From an uncultured Campylobacter sp. (GTDB taxonomy: Bacteria > Campylobacterota > Campylobacteria > Campylobacterales > Campylobacteraceae), in contig UQCL01000032.1 of NCBI GenBank assembly GCA_900539505.1, forward strand, positions 1 through 25,106: a stretch of DNA of 25,106 nucleotides, in the 5' to 3' direction. Of this stretch, positions 13,617-21,688 are shown one piece after another. Positions within the stretch are counted from its first letter, which is position 1; every line of letters starts with the position of its first letter. A model generated the notes under the pieces. It saw only the letters and a program-made list of their open reading frames with translations, ran no database searches and was not told where the DNA came from. Position numbers and translations under genes: made by a program.

Positions 13617-13622
13617 TATAAT
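13617..13622 (+). promoter_or_regulatory. -10 box of the class-V aminotransferase gene
   Basis: A perfect TATAAT predicts a transcript start near 13629. This excludes the TTG at 13623 as a start and supports TTG 13647 with GGAG at 13636-13639. Confidence 0.65.
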
Positions 13623-13646
13623 TTGCAAAAATTTTGGAGTCGCGCT

Positions 13647-14963
13647 TTGGATTTTCAAACGATCAAAGAAAACATCATCTTAAAAGAGGGGCTCAAATAC
13701 TTCGATTTTGCCGCCTCGGGCCTTGCGTATCGCCCTATAGAAGCGGAGATCGAGCGCGTGCTTGCAACATACGCCAACGTCCACTCCGCAGGCGGTGCCA
13801 ACGCCGAGATCACGAGCGATTACTACGAAAACGCAAGGGCTAAAATCAAAGAGCTTCTAGGTTGCGAGGAGCGATACTACCTGATTTCGTGCGGATTTGG
13901 CGCGACTGCGGCGATTAAGAAGCTTTGGGAAATTCTAGGCATCTACCTGCCGCCCGCGACGCGAGATAGGCTCGGCTTGCGGCGCGAGAGCCTAAGCGGG
14001 TTGCCGCTTTTCATCATCTCGCCTTTTGAGCATCATTCCGTTGAGATTAGCCTAAGACAGGGGCTTTGCGAGGTCGTACGCGTGCCGCTAGGCGCAGACG
14101 GGCTGATGGATTTTTCGCGGCTGGGCGAAATTTTATCCGCAAACAAAGGGCGCGAAATTTACGGCGTACTTACCGCGGCATCGAACGTGACGGGGCTTAA
14201 GCTCGATTACAAGCGCGCCTACTTGATGCTAAAAGCGCATGGCGGGCGGCTGTTCGTGGACGCTAGCGCGCTCATCGCGCACGAAAACGTAGATCTCGGC
14301 TTTTGCGACGGTATGTTTTTCGGCGCGCACAAGCTCTTAGGCGGCGTAGGCGCTAGCGGGATTTTGGCGGTGCGAAAGGAGCTTTTGCGTGGCGAAGAGC
14401 CGACATTCGCTGGAGGCGGCACGATCAAATACGCGGATGCCCTAACGCAGCGCTTTATAATCGATAAGGAGCGCTTGGAAGAGGCGGGCACGCCCGGCAT
14501 CATCGCGCTGGTGCGAACATACCTCGCTCTAAAGCTTCGCAAAAGCGCGGGGCTAGAGGCGATCAAATCGCGCGAAGAGGCGATCTGCAAGCGCTTCATA
14601 AGCGAAATTTCAAAAATCCCCGAGGTTGAAATTTATGGCAATCTCACCGCGCCGCGCGTGCCGATCTTTGCTTTTAATATGCAAGGTCTCGGCGCGGACG
14701 CGCTAGCCGGGGTGCTCGGGCAGAAATTTGAGATCCAGACCCGCGCAGGATGCGACTGCGCCGCGCCTTACGGCTTTGATCTGCTCGGCTTGCAGCCCGA
14801 TACCGAAATGTCGCGCAAACCCGCTTGGGTACGGGCTAGCTTCTCGTTCATCCACGACGAAAGCGACGTGGATTTCTTAGCGGAGGCGCTAAGACAGATC
14901 GCTCAGATCCGCGATAAAATCACCTTCGTAGCGGGCAAATATCGCTGCGGCAGCGTAAATTGA
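13647..14963 (+). CDS. Class-V PLP aminotransferase (cysteine desulfurase/selenocysteine lyase-like)
   Basis: This 438-residue cytosolic PLP enzyme belongs to the aminotransferase class V family (SufS/CsdA/NifS relatives). Seen in order: FDFAASGLAYRPIEAEI, the N-terminal segment; SPFEHHSVEI, cofactor-side His; AASNVTG; FVDASALIAH, PLP-binding Asp; FGAHKLLGG with Schiff-base Lys229; and RAGCDCA with Cys371 where SufS-type enzymes have the sulfur-accepting Cys (usual RxGxHCA). The extra Cys369 and Asp370 differ from the usual motif. It could mobilise sulfur or selenium, or act on another amino acid; genetic context does not decide. TTG 13647 is the likely start because TATAAT at 13617-13622 makes the earlier TTG 13623 lie upstream of transcription and GGAG is 7 bases before 13647. 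Confidence 0.82.
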   Translation: MDFQTIKENIILKEGLKYFDFAASGLAYRPIEAEIERVLATYANVHSAGGANAEITSDYYENARAKIKELLGCEERYYLISCGFGATAAIKKLWEILGIYLPPATRDRLGLRRESLSGLPLFIISPFEHHSVEISLRQGLCEVVRVPLGADGLMDFSRLGEILSANKGREIYGVLTAASNVTGLKLDYKRAYLMLKAHGGRLFVDASALIAHENVDLGFCDGMFFGAHKLLGGVGASGILAVRKELLRGEEPTFAGGGTIKYADALTQRFIIDKERLEEAGTPGIIALVRTYLALKLRKSAGLEAIKSREEAICKRFISEISKIPEVEIYGNLTAPRVPIFAFNMQGLGADALAGVLGQKFEIQTRAGCDCAAPYGFDLLGLQPDTEMSRKPAWVRASFSFIHDESDVDFLAEALRQIAQIRDKITFVAGKYRCGSVN

Positions 14964-15570
14964 GCTCGCAAAATTTTATAACAAGAGCCGCTTTTAAATT
15001 TTACGGCGCGGGGTTTTGCGACATAAAATTTTGTCGGTGTAATTTCGCAGCGTAAAATTTTATGGCTTGGAATTTTATGCGCAGCTCGGGTAGCAGATAC
15101 TCCGTGCCGATTGGGACGTGAAATTCTTTGGCATAAAATTTCGCGACGCGGGATTTTGAAATTTTAAATTGCGGGCTAAATTTTGGCGGTAAATTTTGTG
15201 CTGAGGAGTTTTGCGCCGTAAAATTTGATCGGTAAAATTCCGTGCCGCGCGGATAAATTTTAACGCCGATAAATTTTTAAAATTCCTAAATTTCAAAATT
15301 TCGCTATTTGAACGAGCTTCGCAAATTTTGTATTTCGTGAACGCATGGAAAATTCTGCGCCGTGGAATTTTAGCCGCAAAATTTTGAAATTTTACAAAGC
15401 TGAATTTTGCTCGGCGAAATTCTGCGGCGAGAAATTTTACCGCAGAGCTCGTGGCGGCGAAAATATGCGCCCGCCCGAAAGCTAAATTAAGGCGCGAGCA
15501 GTTGCGATAAGAGTGCAAATTTTAAGAGGCGAAATTCTGCGCTGCTAAAAGGCGTAAAATTTCACTAAAT
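14964..15570. other. Gene-less AAATTTT-repeat region, about 600 bp
   Basis: No gene is supported. The stretch holds many AAATTTT/AAAATTTTA cores separated by 10-20 bases of GC-richer spacer such as GCGCCGT. A 147-codon minus-strand frame (15075-15518) is only the translation of this repeat (KF, NF, RN units) and has no RBS or family resemblance. No tRNA or mobile element was seen. Confidence 0.6.
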
Positions 15571-17394
15571 TTACTCACCGAATTCCTTCTGCAGCTTATA
15601 AACCTTATCGTAATCGACCCCCTCGATGATGCGCGGGCGCGAGGCGTTGAAATCGGCGTTTATCACCGAGCGAGTGGGATCGTACTCGGGTAGGTCGGTT
15701 ATCTCTAAAATTTCTGCGATCGCGTGGATGAGATCGTCGTTTAAAAACGGCCTGCCTTTGGCTGCTGCGATGCGCGCCCAAAGATCAGCGTTTTGCTCTT
15801 TGAACTTATCCGACGCCATGAAAATCAGCGGGATTTCGAGCGTGAAGCGGTTTATGCCGCCGTGGATTAGCTTGCCGCGGTATTGATAAAGGCTCTGGGC
15901 GTGGTCGCTGAAATAGACTATCAGCGTGTTGTCGCTTGCAAAAATTTTATAAATTTCACTTACGATAAAATCGTTGTAAGCCACGGTGTTTAGGTAGTGT
16001 GCAAGCTCTTTTTTCTGCCCTTCGTCCAGCGGCTCGCGCGAAATATCCGCGGCGCTAAATTTAGCAAAGCTTTTGGGATAGCGAAACTCGTAGCTCGGGT
16101 GCGAGCCCATCAGATGAAGGATGAAAAATTTATCCTTTTTCTGCGTACCATTTACCTCTGCGGCGGAGCTTTCATCCTTGCGCGCAAGAGGCGATTTTTT
16201 CGCGCCGGATTTGAAATTTCTTATACTCGGAAGCATAACTTCGTCGAGTGAGTAGGCGTATTTGTAAACCGGGATCTGGTTCGTAAAGTCCGAATGATCC
16301 GTCATCTGCGCACTCGCGCCGCTTGCGACCGCCCACTGCCCGTAGCGCTCCTGGTTGCTGATCCAAAAGGTTTCGTAGTTTGCGAGCCGCGCGAGATTTA
16401 CGATGTCGAGGTTGGCGCTCCACGGGCGGTGCTTTTCGCTCTCGTAATTTCCAAAATTTAGCACGTATTTTAGCACATCGTTGGTCTTGGCACCCGGCGA
16501 GACGACGTCGCTAAAAGCGATTAGATTTCCGCTTTGCTCAAGCGCTTGTAGATTCGGTGTGGTGGGCAGATAGTAGCCGTATAGGCTCATGAAATTTCGC
16601 TGCAGGCTCTCTCCGATGATGAAAACGACGTTTGAGATGCGGTTTGGCGCGGTTTTATGCGAATGCGAGGCGTAAATGCTTTGGTATCCTGCTTGCAGCT
16701 CGCGCACGCTTTTAAAATCGGCGCCGAAATAATCCTTCGTAACGAAAGCAAAATTGTAAATCGGAATTTTATTTAGCGCGATTATGATGCTGGCGCGCAT
16801 TTTCGAGCTTTTGGCTACGTAGCTTTTAAACGCCGCATGCGCAATAAAAACGAGCAAGCTAAGCAAAAAGATTAGCTTTATCGCGCGACATAGCTTCATC
16901 CGTGCTCGCTCGCTCACTCTAAGCCTAAGAGCGGCGAAGACGAAGATCAAAAGCGCCAAAAAAGCCGCGATAAGCTTGAAATTTAAAAACGCATGCGCGA
17001 ACTCGAAGGCCTCCTTAGGCGTCGTTTGCACTAGCGCGTCCAGCGTGCCGTGCGAGTAGGTAAGCTCCAGGCTAAAGATCAAAAAAATCTGAGCGATCGC
17101 AAAGACCACGTTTATCGCCAATAGCGCAAAGGCGAGAATTTTATATAGCCTGGCGCTGTAAAAGCTAAGCGCGTAAAGCGCGAAAAAAAGTATCGTCACG
17201 CCGCAGATCGCAGACGCCACGAAAAACAGCGCCTGCGCAGAGAGCAGCTCGCCGCCACGCGCGATAAGAAGCAACCCGAGCGCTAAATTTAATACCAAAA
17301 CTAGCGTGTACGCGTTTAGCACCGCGCCGTCAAATACCGATAGGAGGCTGAATCTGTCTTTTAAAAATGCGCCGATATTTTTTACGAGGCTCAT
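15571..17394 (-). CDS. Phosphoethanolamine transferase, EptA/CptA (EptC)-like sulfatase-fold protein
   Basis: This inner-membrane enzyme moves phosphoethanolamine from phosphatidylethanolamine to envelope acceptors; in Campylobacter the relative EptC acts on lipid A, flagellar rod protein and glycans. The 607 residues comprise five N-terminal membrane helices (to about 205) and a periplasmic alkaline-phosphatase/sulfatase-type domain. Metal and catalytic residues are visible: Glu262 in IIGESLQR, nucleophile Thr304 in SPGAKTNDVL, His432 in LMGSHPSY, and Asp497/His498 in YFSDHAQ. The SPxAxT context is of the CptA type rather than the classic EptA TTS type. ATG follows AAGG with proper spacing. 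It is the last gene of a four-gene operon, 22 bases after uppP. It probably contributes to polymyxin resistance, by inference from the family. Confidence 0.88.
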   Translation of the reverse strand: MSLVKNIGAFLKDRFSLLSVFDGAVLNAYTLVLVLNLALGLLLIARGGELLSAQALFFVASAICGVTILFFALYALSFYSARLYKILAFALLAINVVFAIAQIFLIFSLELTYSHGTLDALVQTTPKEAFEFAHAFLNFKLIAAFLALLIFVFAALRLRVSERARMKLCRAIKLIFLLSLLVFIAHAAFKSYVAKSSKMRASIIIALNKIPIYNFAFVTKDYFGADFKSVRELQAGYQSIYASHSHKTAPNRISNVVFIIGESLQRNFMSLYGYYLPTTPNLQALEQSGNLIAFSDVVSPGAKTNDVLKYVLNFGNYESEKHRPWSANLDIVNLARLANYETFWISNQERYGQWAVASGASAQMTDHSDFTNQIPVYKYAYSLDEVMLPSIRNFKSGAKKSPLARKDESSAAEVNGTQKKDKFFILHLMGSHPSYEFRYPKSFAKFSAADISREPLDEGQKKELAHYLNTVAYNDFIVSEIYKIFASDNTLIVYFSDHAQSLYQYRGKLIHGGINRFTLEIPLIFMASDKFKEQNADLWARIAAAKGRPFLNDDLIHAIAEILEITDLPEYDPTRSVINADFNASRPRIIEGVDYDKVYKLQKEFGE

Positions 17395-17416
17395 GAAATT
17401 CCTTTGATGATTGCGT

Positions 17417-18193
17417 TTAAAAAACGAAGATGAAAAAGACGATGCCGATTAGAATTCTATAAATTCCAAACGGGATGAAATCAAACTTCGAAACGAAGCT
17501 TAGAAATAGCTTGATCGCCGCAAGCGCCACGACGAACGCCACTACCCCGCCTATGAGAAAGGTCGTGATATTGTCGGAGTTTTGCGCGAAGGTGTCTAAA
17601 TTTTTATAGGTGTCGTAAAAGGTCGCCGCAAACATCGTAGGGATCGCGAGTAGGAAGCTAAAGCGCGCGGCTAAGTTTCTGCTTAGCCCGCACAAAAGCC
17701 CTGCGATGATGGTAGCGCCGCTGCGCGAAGTGCCCGGCACCATCGCAAAACATTGCGAAAGCCCGATGATAAAGGCCTGAACATATGAAATTTGATCCAG
17801 ATGCTCTAGCTCGCTTTCTCTAGGGCGCGCCTTGCGAAAGAGCTCGACTGCGATAAAAATAATGCCCCAGCCGATCAGCGCGTAGGCGACGGTCTGCGGT
17901 GCAAAGAGCGATTTGATGCTTTTATAGAGTAAAAAGCCGATCGCGGCTGTAGGGATGAAGCCCACGACGAGCTTGCACCAGAGCTTGAAATCAACTAAAA
18001 GCCGCTTGTAAAACATCGCCACGACCGCTAGGATCGAGCCTAGCTGGATAACGACCTCGAAGCATTTAAGCGTGTCGGTTTGCTGCAAGCCCATCAGTTT
18101 CGCAGCTAGGATCATGTGCCCGGTCGAGCTTACGGGCAGAAATTCCGTCAGCCCTTCGACGATGCCTAAAATCACGGCGTCAAATATATTCAT
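17417..18193 (-). CDS. uppP: Undecaprenyl-diphosphatase UppP (BacA)
   Basis: UppP removes a phosphate from undecaprenyl diphosphate, recycling the lipid carrier used for peptidoglycan, O-antigen-like glycans and N-glycan assembly. The 258-residue membrane protein carries both BacA family signatures: EGLTEFLPVSSTGH (Glu13, Glu17, Ser22, His26) and PGTSRSGATI with Arg157, which form the active site. Length is close to the family's usual 265-270. Its ATG at 18193 lies inside the end of thiE (14-base overlap), so translation is likely coupled; AAAGGA precedes it. Downstream, eptA follows after 22 bases. The pairing with an envelope modification enzyme and the presence of pglB in the window fit its role in lipid-carrier supply. 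Confidence 0.96.
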   Translation of the reverse strand: MNIFDAVILGIVEGLTEFLPVSSTGHMILAAKLMGLQQTDTLKCFEVVIQLGSILAVVAMFYKRLLVDFKLWCKLVVGFIPTAAIGFLLYKSIKSLFAPQTVAYALIGWGIIFIAVELFRKARPRESELEHLDQISYVQAFIIGLSQCFAMVPGTSRSGATIIAGLLCGLSRNLAARFSFLLAIPTMFAATFYDTYKNLDTFAQNSDNITTFLIGGVVAFVVALAAIKLFLSFVSKFDFIPFGIYRILIGIVFFIFVF

Positions 18194-18794
18194 CCATTTT
18201 TTCCTTTAAATTTGCTAAATTCTGTGTGATCGAAGCGGGCCTGTAGATCGCCTCTACCATCGCGATATAATCGGGCTTGAGGGCTAAAATTTCATTTAAA
18301 TTTTCTAAGCTGATCCCGCCGATTACGGCGATTGGGAGGTTTAAAGATTTTCGCGCCTCTTGCACGAGCGCATCGGGGCAAAGCGGCGCATCAGGCTTTG
18401 TCTTGCCGCGCCTTAGCGAGCCGAAGGCTACATAGCTAGCACCCTGCGCTTCGGCCTTTTGCGCGCGAGCAAGATCAGCGTAGCAGCTAACGCCGATGAT
18501 CTTATCCGCACCTAAAAACTCGCGCACCTGCGCCGTCTCGCCGTCGTCCTTTCCGATATGCACGCCGTGCGCGCCGAGCTTTTTGGCGAGCGCCGCATCG
18601 TCGTTTATGATGAGTTTGGCGCCGTAATCTTCGCAAAGACCGATGAGAGAGCGGATTAAAGTTTCATCCTGCGCGGCGAGCTTGCTGCGATATTGCACGA
18701 GCTTTACGCCGCAGCGCAAAATTTCATCTATCTGCGAAAAGATAGTTTGCGGCGGCGTTAAGGTATCGTCGCTAAGCGCGTAAATTTCGCTCAT
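18180..18794 (-). CDS. thiE: Thiamine phosphate synthase ThiE
   Basis: ThiE joins the pyrimidine (HMP-PP) and thiazole (THZ-P) parts to give thiamine phosphate. It is a cytosolic TIM barrel. The 204-residue length is normal. Family motifs in order: VQYRSK (33-38; usually VQLREK), IINDDAALA (62-70), GVHIGKDD (77-84), IGVSCY, YVAFGSLRRGKTKPDA (121-136; usually GPIFPTxTK) and AVIGGI (156-161). The GSLRRGKTK loop and the Ser in RSK are mild departures, as often seen in Campylobacter. The start ATG overlaps the upstream gene's stop in an ATGA arrangement. No thiamine riboswitch is visible before the operon, and no other thi genes are nearby. Confidence 0.9.
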   Translation of the reverse strand: MSEIYALSDDTLTPPQTIFSQIDEILRCGVKLVQYRSKLAAQDETLIRSLIGLCEDYGAKLIINDDAALAKKLGAHGVHIGKDDGETAQVREFLGADKIIGVSCYADLARAQKAEAQGASYVAFGSLRRGKTKPDAPLCPDALVQEARKSLNLPIAVIGGISLENLNEILALKPDYIAMVEAIYRPASITQNLANLKEKMDEYI

Positions 18795-19324
18795 CTATCT
18801 TTTTTCGGCATCGGCACGCCGTTTAAAATGCAGTTAGTAACGTCCCAAAATTTCGCGCTATACATTCCGCGCTTGGCCTCTTTGGCTTCCTCGGCAGCTT
18901 TTAAAAGAAGTTCGCTATCGTCGGTTATCGGCACGGCAAACCCTGCTGCCACTAGGTCCAATCGCAGATTACTTTTAGGATCGCTTACGTCGCAAACATA
19001 GGCGTCGTTGCCGCGATCGATTAAATTTACATAGTAGCGCTTGCCGGGTTTTATCACAGACTCGAGAGCTTTTTTATATTCTTTATCGAATTTCCTTAGC
19101 TCCTTAGTATCCGTTATGCACCTAGAAGCACCAGCGGCGATTATATTTAAATTTTTTAAGTCGCAGGGGAAGAAGCGATCTTTTTGAGCCTTTCTAAAGG
19201 TAAAAACAAAGGTTCTGCCGTCATCGCCAAGACCTGCAAACGCAGCGATGCCGTATCTGTCTTTTTGCTCCGCAAAACCATGCGTGCAGAGCAAAATCGC
19301 AAGTGCTAAAAATATCTTTTTCAT
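18791..19324 (-). CDS. Secreted SNase-like domain protein (degenerate nuclease?)
   Basis: This 177-residue protein has a Sec signal peptide (residues 1-18, cut after GFA), so it is exported. Its C-terminal part (NLRLDLVAAGFAVP, then LLLKAAEEAKEAKRGMYS) resembles the end of the staphylococcal nuclease fold, where a VNxxLVxxGxA strand-helix is followed by AxxAKxxxxGLW. The nuclease's catalytic Arg/Glu/Arg set is not clearly present, and two Cys-containing segments (FFPCDL, SRCITDT) are specific to it. It may be an inactive or binding version; this is inference. Its stop overlaps thiE in an ATGA, making it first gene of the operon with thiE, uppP and eptA, although no functional link is obvious. 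Confidence 0.65.
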   Translation of the reverse strand: MKKIFLALAILLCTHGFAEQKDRYGIAAFAGLGDDGRTFVFTFRKAQKDRFFPCDLKNLNIIAAGASRCITDTKELRKFDKEYKKALESVIKPGKRYYVNLIDRGNDAYVCDVSDPKSNLRLDLVAAGFAVPITDDSELLLKAAEEAKEAKRGMYSAKFWDVTNCILNGVPMPKKDR

Positions 19325-19340
19325 AGGATCCCTCTTAGGC

Positions 19341-19370
19341 GGCGCAAATTCTATGAGAGGAATTTGCGCC
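19341..19370. terminator. Hairpin between ABC transporter operon and SNase-like gene
   Basis: GGCGCAAATTC (19341-19351) pairs perfectly with GAATTTGCGCC (19360-19370) around eight bases. It sits between the end of the binding-protein gene and the next minus-strand gene. The T-run (ATTTTT) lies on the plus-strand side, so as a terminator for the minus genes it lacks a U-tract. Confidence 0.5.
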
Positions 19371-19383
19371 TAAATTTTTCGGA

Positions 19384-20124
19384 TTATTTTAAATTATACT
19401 TCTCCAAAAGCTTTTCGTAGCTTCCGTCCTTTTTCATCTCCTCAAGCGCCGCGTTAAATTTAGCGAGCAGCTCGGGATACTTGCCCTTATCGAATGCGAT
19501 CGAAAAGCCCTCGCTGCCGTCGGATTCTTTAAAAAATGCGGTTAGATCGTCGTTTTTCTTAAGATATTCATAGCCCACGGATGAATCCACGCAAAGTGCG
19601 TCAATCTTTTTGTTCTTCAGCGACATAACGGCTACGAAGACGTTCTCCGTGGCGCTAACCTCGGCGCCTTTGATGTCTCTGATCGCAAGCTCCTGAATAG
19701 TGCCTAGCTGCGCGGCAAGGCGCTTACCCTGCAGATCCGCCTTGGAATTTAACGAGCTATCGTCCTTACGCTTGACATATAAATTTTCGACCTTGTAGTA
19801 AGGATTTGTGAAATCGATCGCCTTTTTGCGAGCCGGCGTCGCGCTCATACCCGAGGCGATCATATCGATCTTGCCGCTTTTAATCGCAGGGATCAGCCCG
19901 TCAAAGCTCATATTTAAAATTTCATATTTAACCCCCGCGCGCTTGGCAAGCTCGGCTACCAGATCCATATCAAAGCCGGTAACCTTCGAGTTTTCATCCA
20001 CGAACTCAAACGGCGGATACTCGGCGTTTGTACCTACGATGAGCGTATCTTTGGTGATGTCTTTAGCGACTAGCGAACCGCAAAGCAAAGCGCTCGCAAC
20101 TAAAAATCTCATAAATTTTTTCAT
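19384..20124 (-). CDS. Polar amino acid ABC transporter, periplasmic binding protein
   Basis: This 246-residue family-3 solute-binding protein has a signal peptide (residues 1-20, cut after LVA). It starts with the typical LIVGTNAEYPPFEFVDENSK, and continues with GFDMDLVAELAKRAG, MSFDGLIPAIKSGKIDMIASGMSATPARKKAIDF and a hinge LAAQLGTIQE. It captures a polar amino acid in the periplasm and delivers it to the linked permease; the exact ligand (glutamine, cystine or other) cannot be read. The ATG follows AAAGGAG. It is the third gene of a permease-ATPase-binding protein operon, 11 bases after the ATPase gene. Confidence 0.93.
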   Translation of the reverse strand: MKKFMRFLVASALLCGSLVAKDITKDTLIVGTNAEYPPFEFVDENSKVTGFDMDLVAELAKRAGVKYEILNMSFDGLIPAIKSGKIDMIASGMSATPARKKAIDFTNPYYKVENLYVKRKDDSSLNSKADLQGKRLAAQLGTIQELAIRDIKGAEVSATENVFVAVMSLKNKKIDALCVDSSVGYEYLKKNDDLTAFFKESDGSEGFSIAFDKGKYPELLAKFNAALEEMKKDGSYEKLLEKYNLK

Positions 20125-20135
20125 TTCCCTCTCCT

Positions 20136-20864
20136 TTAGTGGTTTAAAATTTTATTTAAAAATTCTTTCAATCTCGGATTTTGCGGATTTTCAAATACGT
20201 TTTTAGGCGTATCATCCACAGCGATCTTGCCGTCCTCCATAAAAAAAATCCTATTTGCGACATTGCGTGCAAAGCCCATCTCATGCGTTACCACAAGCAT
20301 CGTAATGCCCTCTTTGGCGACCTCTTTCATTATGCTTAAGACCTCGCCGATCATCTCTGGATCTAATGCCGAGGTGGGCTCGTCGAATAAAATCACATCC
20401 GGATTTACCGCCAAACTTCTAGCGATTGCGATGCGTTGCTTTTGCCCGCCGCTAAGCTTATGCGGATAAGTATAGGCCTTATCACTAAGGCCGACTTTTT
20501 GCAGCAGCTCCTCTGCTTTTGCGTAGGCTTGTTCTTTGGTATAGATCCCCGCTTTTATGGGCGCTAGAGTTAAATTTTCTAATACGTTTTTATTTGCAAA
20601 GAGGTTGAAATGCTGAAACACCATACTAACTTTGCGGCGAATTTTATTAATATCAGTGCGCTTATCGGTAATATCCTCGCCGTCTATTTTAATAGTGCCG
20701 CCGCTTGGAATTTCAAGCAGATTTAAGCAGCGCAAAAAGGTTGATTTACCGCCGCCACTTGGACCGATGATCGCTACGATGTCGCCTTTATTTATGGTCT
20801 TTGAAATTCCTTTTAGCACCGATAAATTGCCGTAGGATTTGGTTAAATTTAATATTTCAATCAT
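20136..20864 (-). CDS. Polar amino acid ABC transporter, ATP-binding protein (GlnQ-like)
   Basis: This 242-residue cytosolic ATPase powers amino acid import. Walker A is GPSGGGKST (residues 34-42), the Q-loop is at Gln84, the ABC signature LSGGQKQR lies at 137-144, Walker B VILFDEP at 157-163, and the switch His194 in VVTHEMGFA. The sequence QHFNLFANKNVLENLTLAP is typical of the GlnQ/HisP class. Length is normal. Its start overlaps the permease gene by 8 bases and the binding protein follows 11 bases later, so the three are co-transcribed and probably co-translated. Confidence 0.95.
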   Translation of the reverse strand: MIEILNLTKSYGNLSVLKGISKTINKGDIVAIIGPSGGGKSTFLRCLNLLEIPSGGTIKIDGEDITDKRTDINKIRRKVSMVFQHFNLFANKNVLENLTLAPIKAGIYTKEQAYAKAEELLQKVGLSDKAYTYPHKLSGGQKQRIAIARSLAVNPDVILFDEPTSALDPEMIGEVLSIMKEVAKEGITMLVVTHEMGFARNVANRIFFMEDGKIAVDDTPKNVFENPQNPRLKEFLNKILNH

Positions 20865-21561
20865 TGCGGTTTAGCCTACTTTCTAGCATTTTTACTAAAA
20901 ACGAGAAAAATTTCACGCTTGCATAGTAAAGCACTGCTGCAAAAAGTATCGGCTGGACGGTATAAAGCGCCGCCTGCATGCTTTTTGAAAAGAACGTAAG
21001 ATCGGTGATTGCTACGAGGCCCACGACCGAGGTTTCTTTAAAAAGGCTAATAAACTCATTCGCAAGCGCGGGCAGGATGTTTTTTATCGCCTGCGGAAAG
21101 ACGATCTCTTTCATCGCCGTGCCGTAGCCTAGCCCCATCGCGCGCGCAGCTTCCATCTGGCCGCGATCGACGCTATTTATACCGCTGCGCACGATCTCTG
21201 CGACGTAGGCGGAGCTATTAAGCCCCAGCGCGAAGATCGCAGCTGCGATATTATTACTCCACGTAGCAAATATAATAAACACGAACACCATCAGCTGGAT
21301 AACGATTGGAGTTCCGCGGATGATGTCTACGTATTCGTCTATAATGAAGCTTAAAAATTTATTGTTTAGAAATTTTAAAAATGCCAGCATAAATCCTAAT
21401 GCGATACCGATCACAATGCCGCCGGAGGTCAAAATAAGAGTGATGCCGTAGCTTTTGGCGTATGAAATTTTTTGCGCTTCGCTCAGTTCAGGATAGGTGA
21501 AATAAAGCCCCACGGCGATTACAGCCAAAACAAATACGACCTTTAAAATTTTCTCGTTCAA
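20857..21561 (-). CDS. Polar amino acid ABC transporter, permease
   Basis: This 234-residue inner-membrane permease of the HisM/GlnP type has an N-terminal hydrophobic segment, then YGITLILTSGGIVIGIALG, IRGTPIVIQLMVFVF, and the EAA loop MEAARAMGLGYGTAMKEIVFPQAI that contacts the ATPase. The last part carries LFKETSVVGLVAITDLTF, a strong family signature. The start is TTG at 21561: the frame opens after an upstream TAG and no ATG or GTG precedes the first segment; AAAGG lies 8 bases before. It is the first gene of the operon and is divergent from putP across about 127 bases. Confidence 0.92.
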   Translation of the reverse strand: MNEKILKVVFVLAVIAVGLYFTYPELSEAQKISYAKSYGITLILTSGGIVIGIALGFMLAFLKFLNNKFLSFIIDEYVDIIRGTPIVIQLMVFVFIIFATWSNNIAAAIFALGLNSSAYVAEIVRSGINSVDRGQMEAARAMGLGYGTAMKEIVFPQAIKNILPALANEFISLFKETSVVGLVAITDLTFFSKSMQAALYTVQPILFAAVLYYASVKFFSFLVKMLESRLNRND

Positions 21562-21658
21562 CCAAGGCGCCTTTTTCTTAAAATTTAAACGGCAAGAATA
21601 CTAAAATTTCGTTAAAATCTGGCTAAATTCCGAAAGTAAAATTTTATTTGAAATAGAG

Positions 21659-21664
21659 TAAAAT
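21659..21664 (+). promoter_or_regulatory. Putative -10 box of putP
   Basis: TAAAAT lies 24 bases before the putP ATG, in an A/T-rich intergenic stretch. AAAAGGAGG (21675-21683) is a strong RBS with 5-base spacing. Confidence 0.45.
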
Positions 21665-21688
21665 TAGCTTTTTTAAAAGGAGGCAACG

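Noticed and set aside
15075..15518. 147-codon minus-strand frame rich in KF, NF and RN
   Set aside because: It is the translation of AAATTTT-type repeats, with no RBS or domain pattern.
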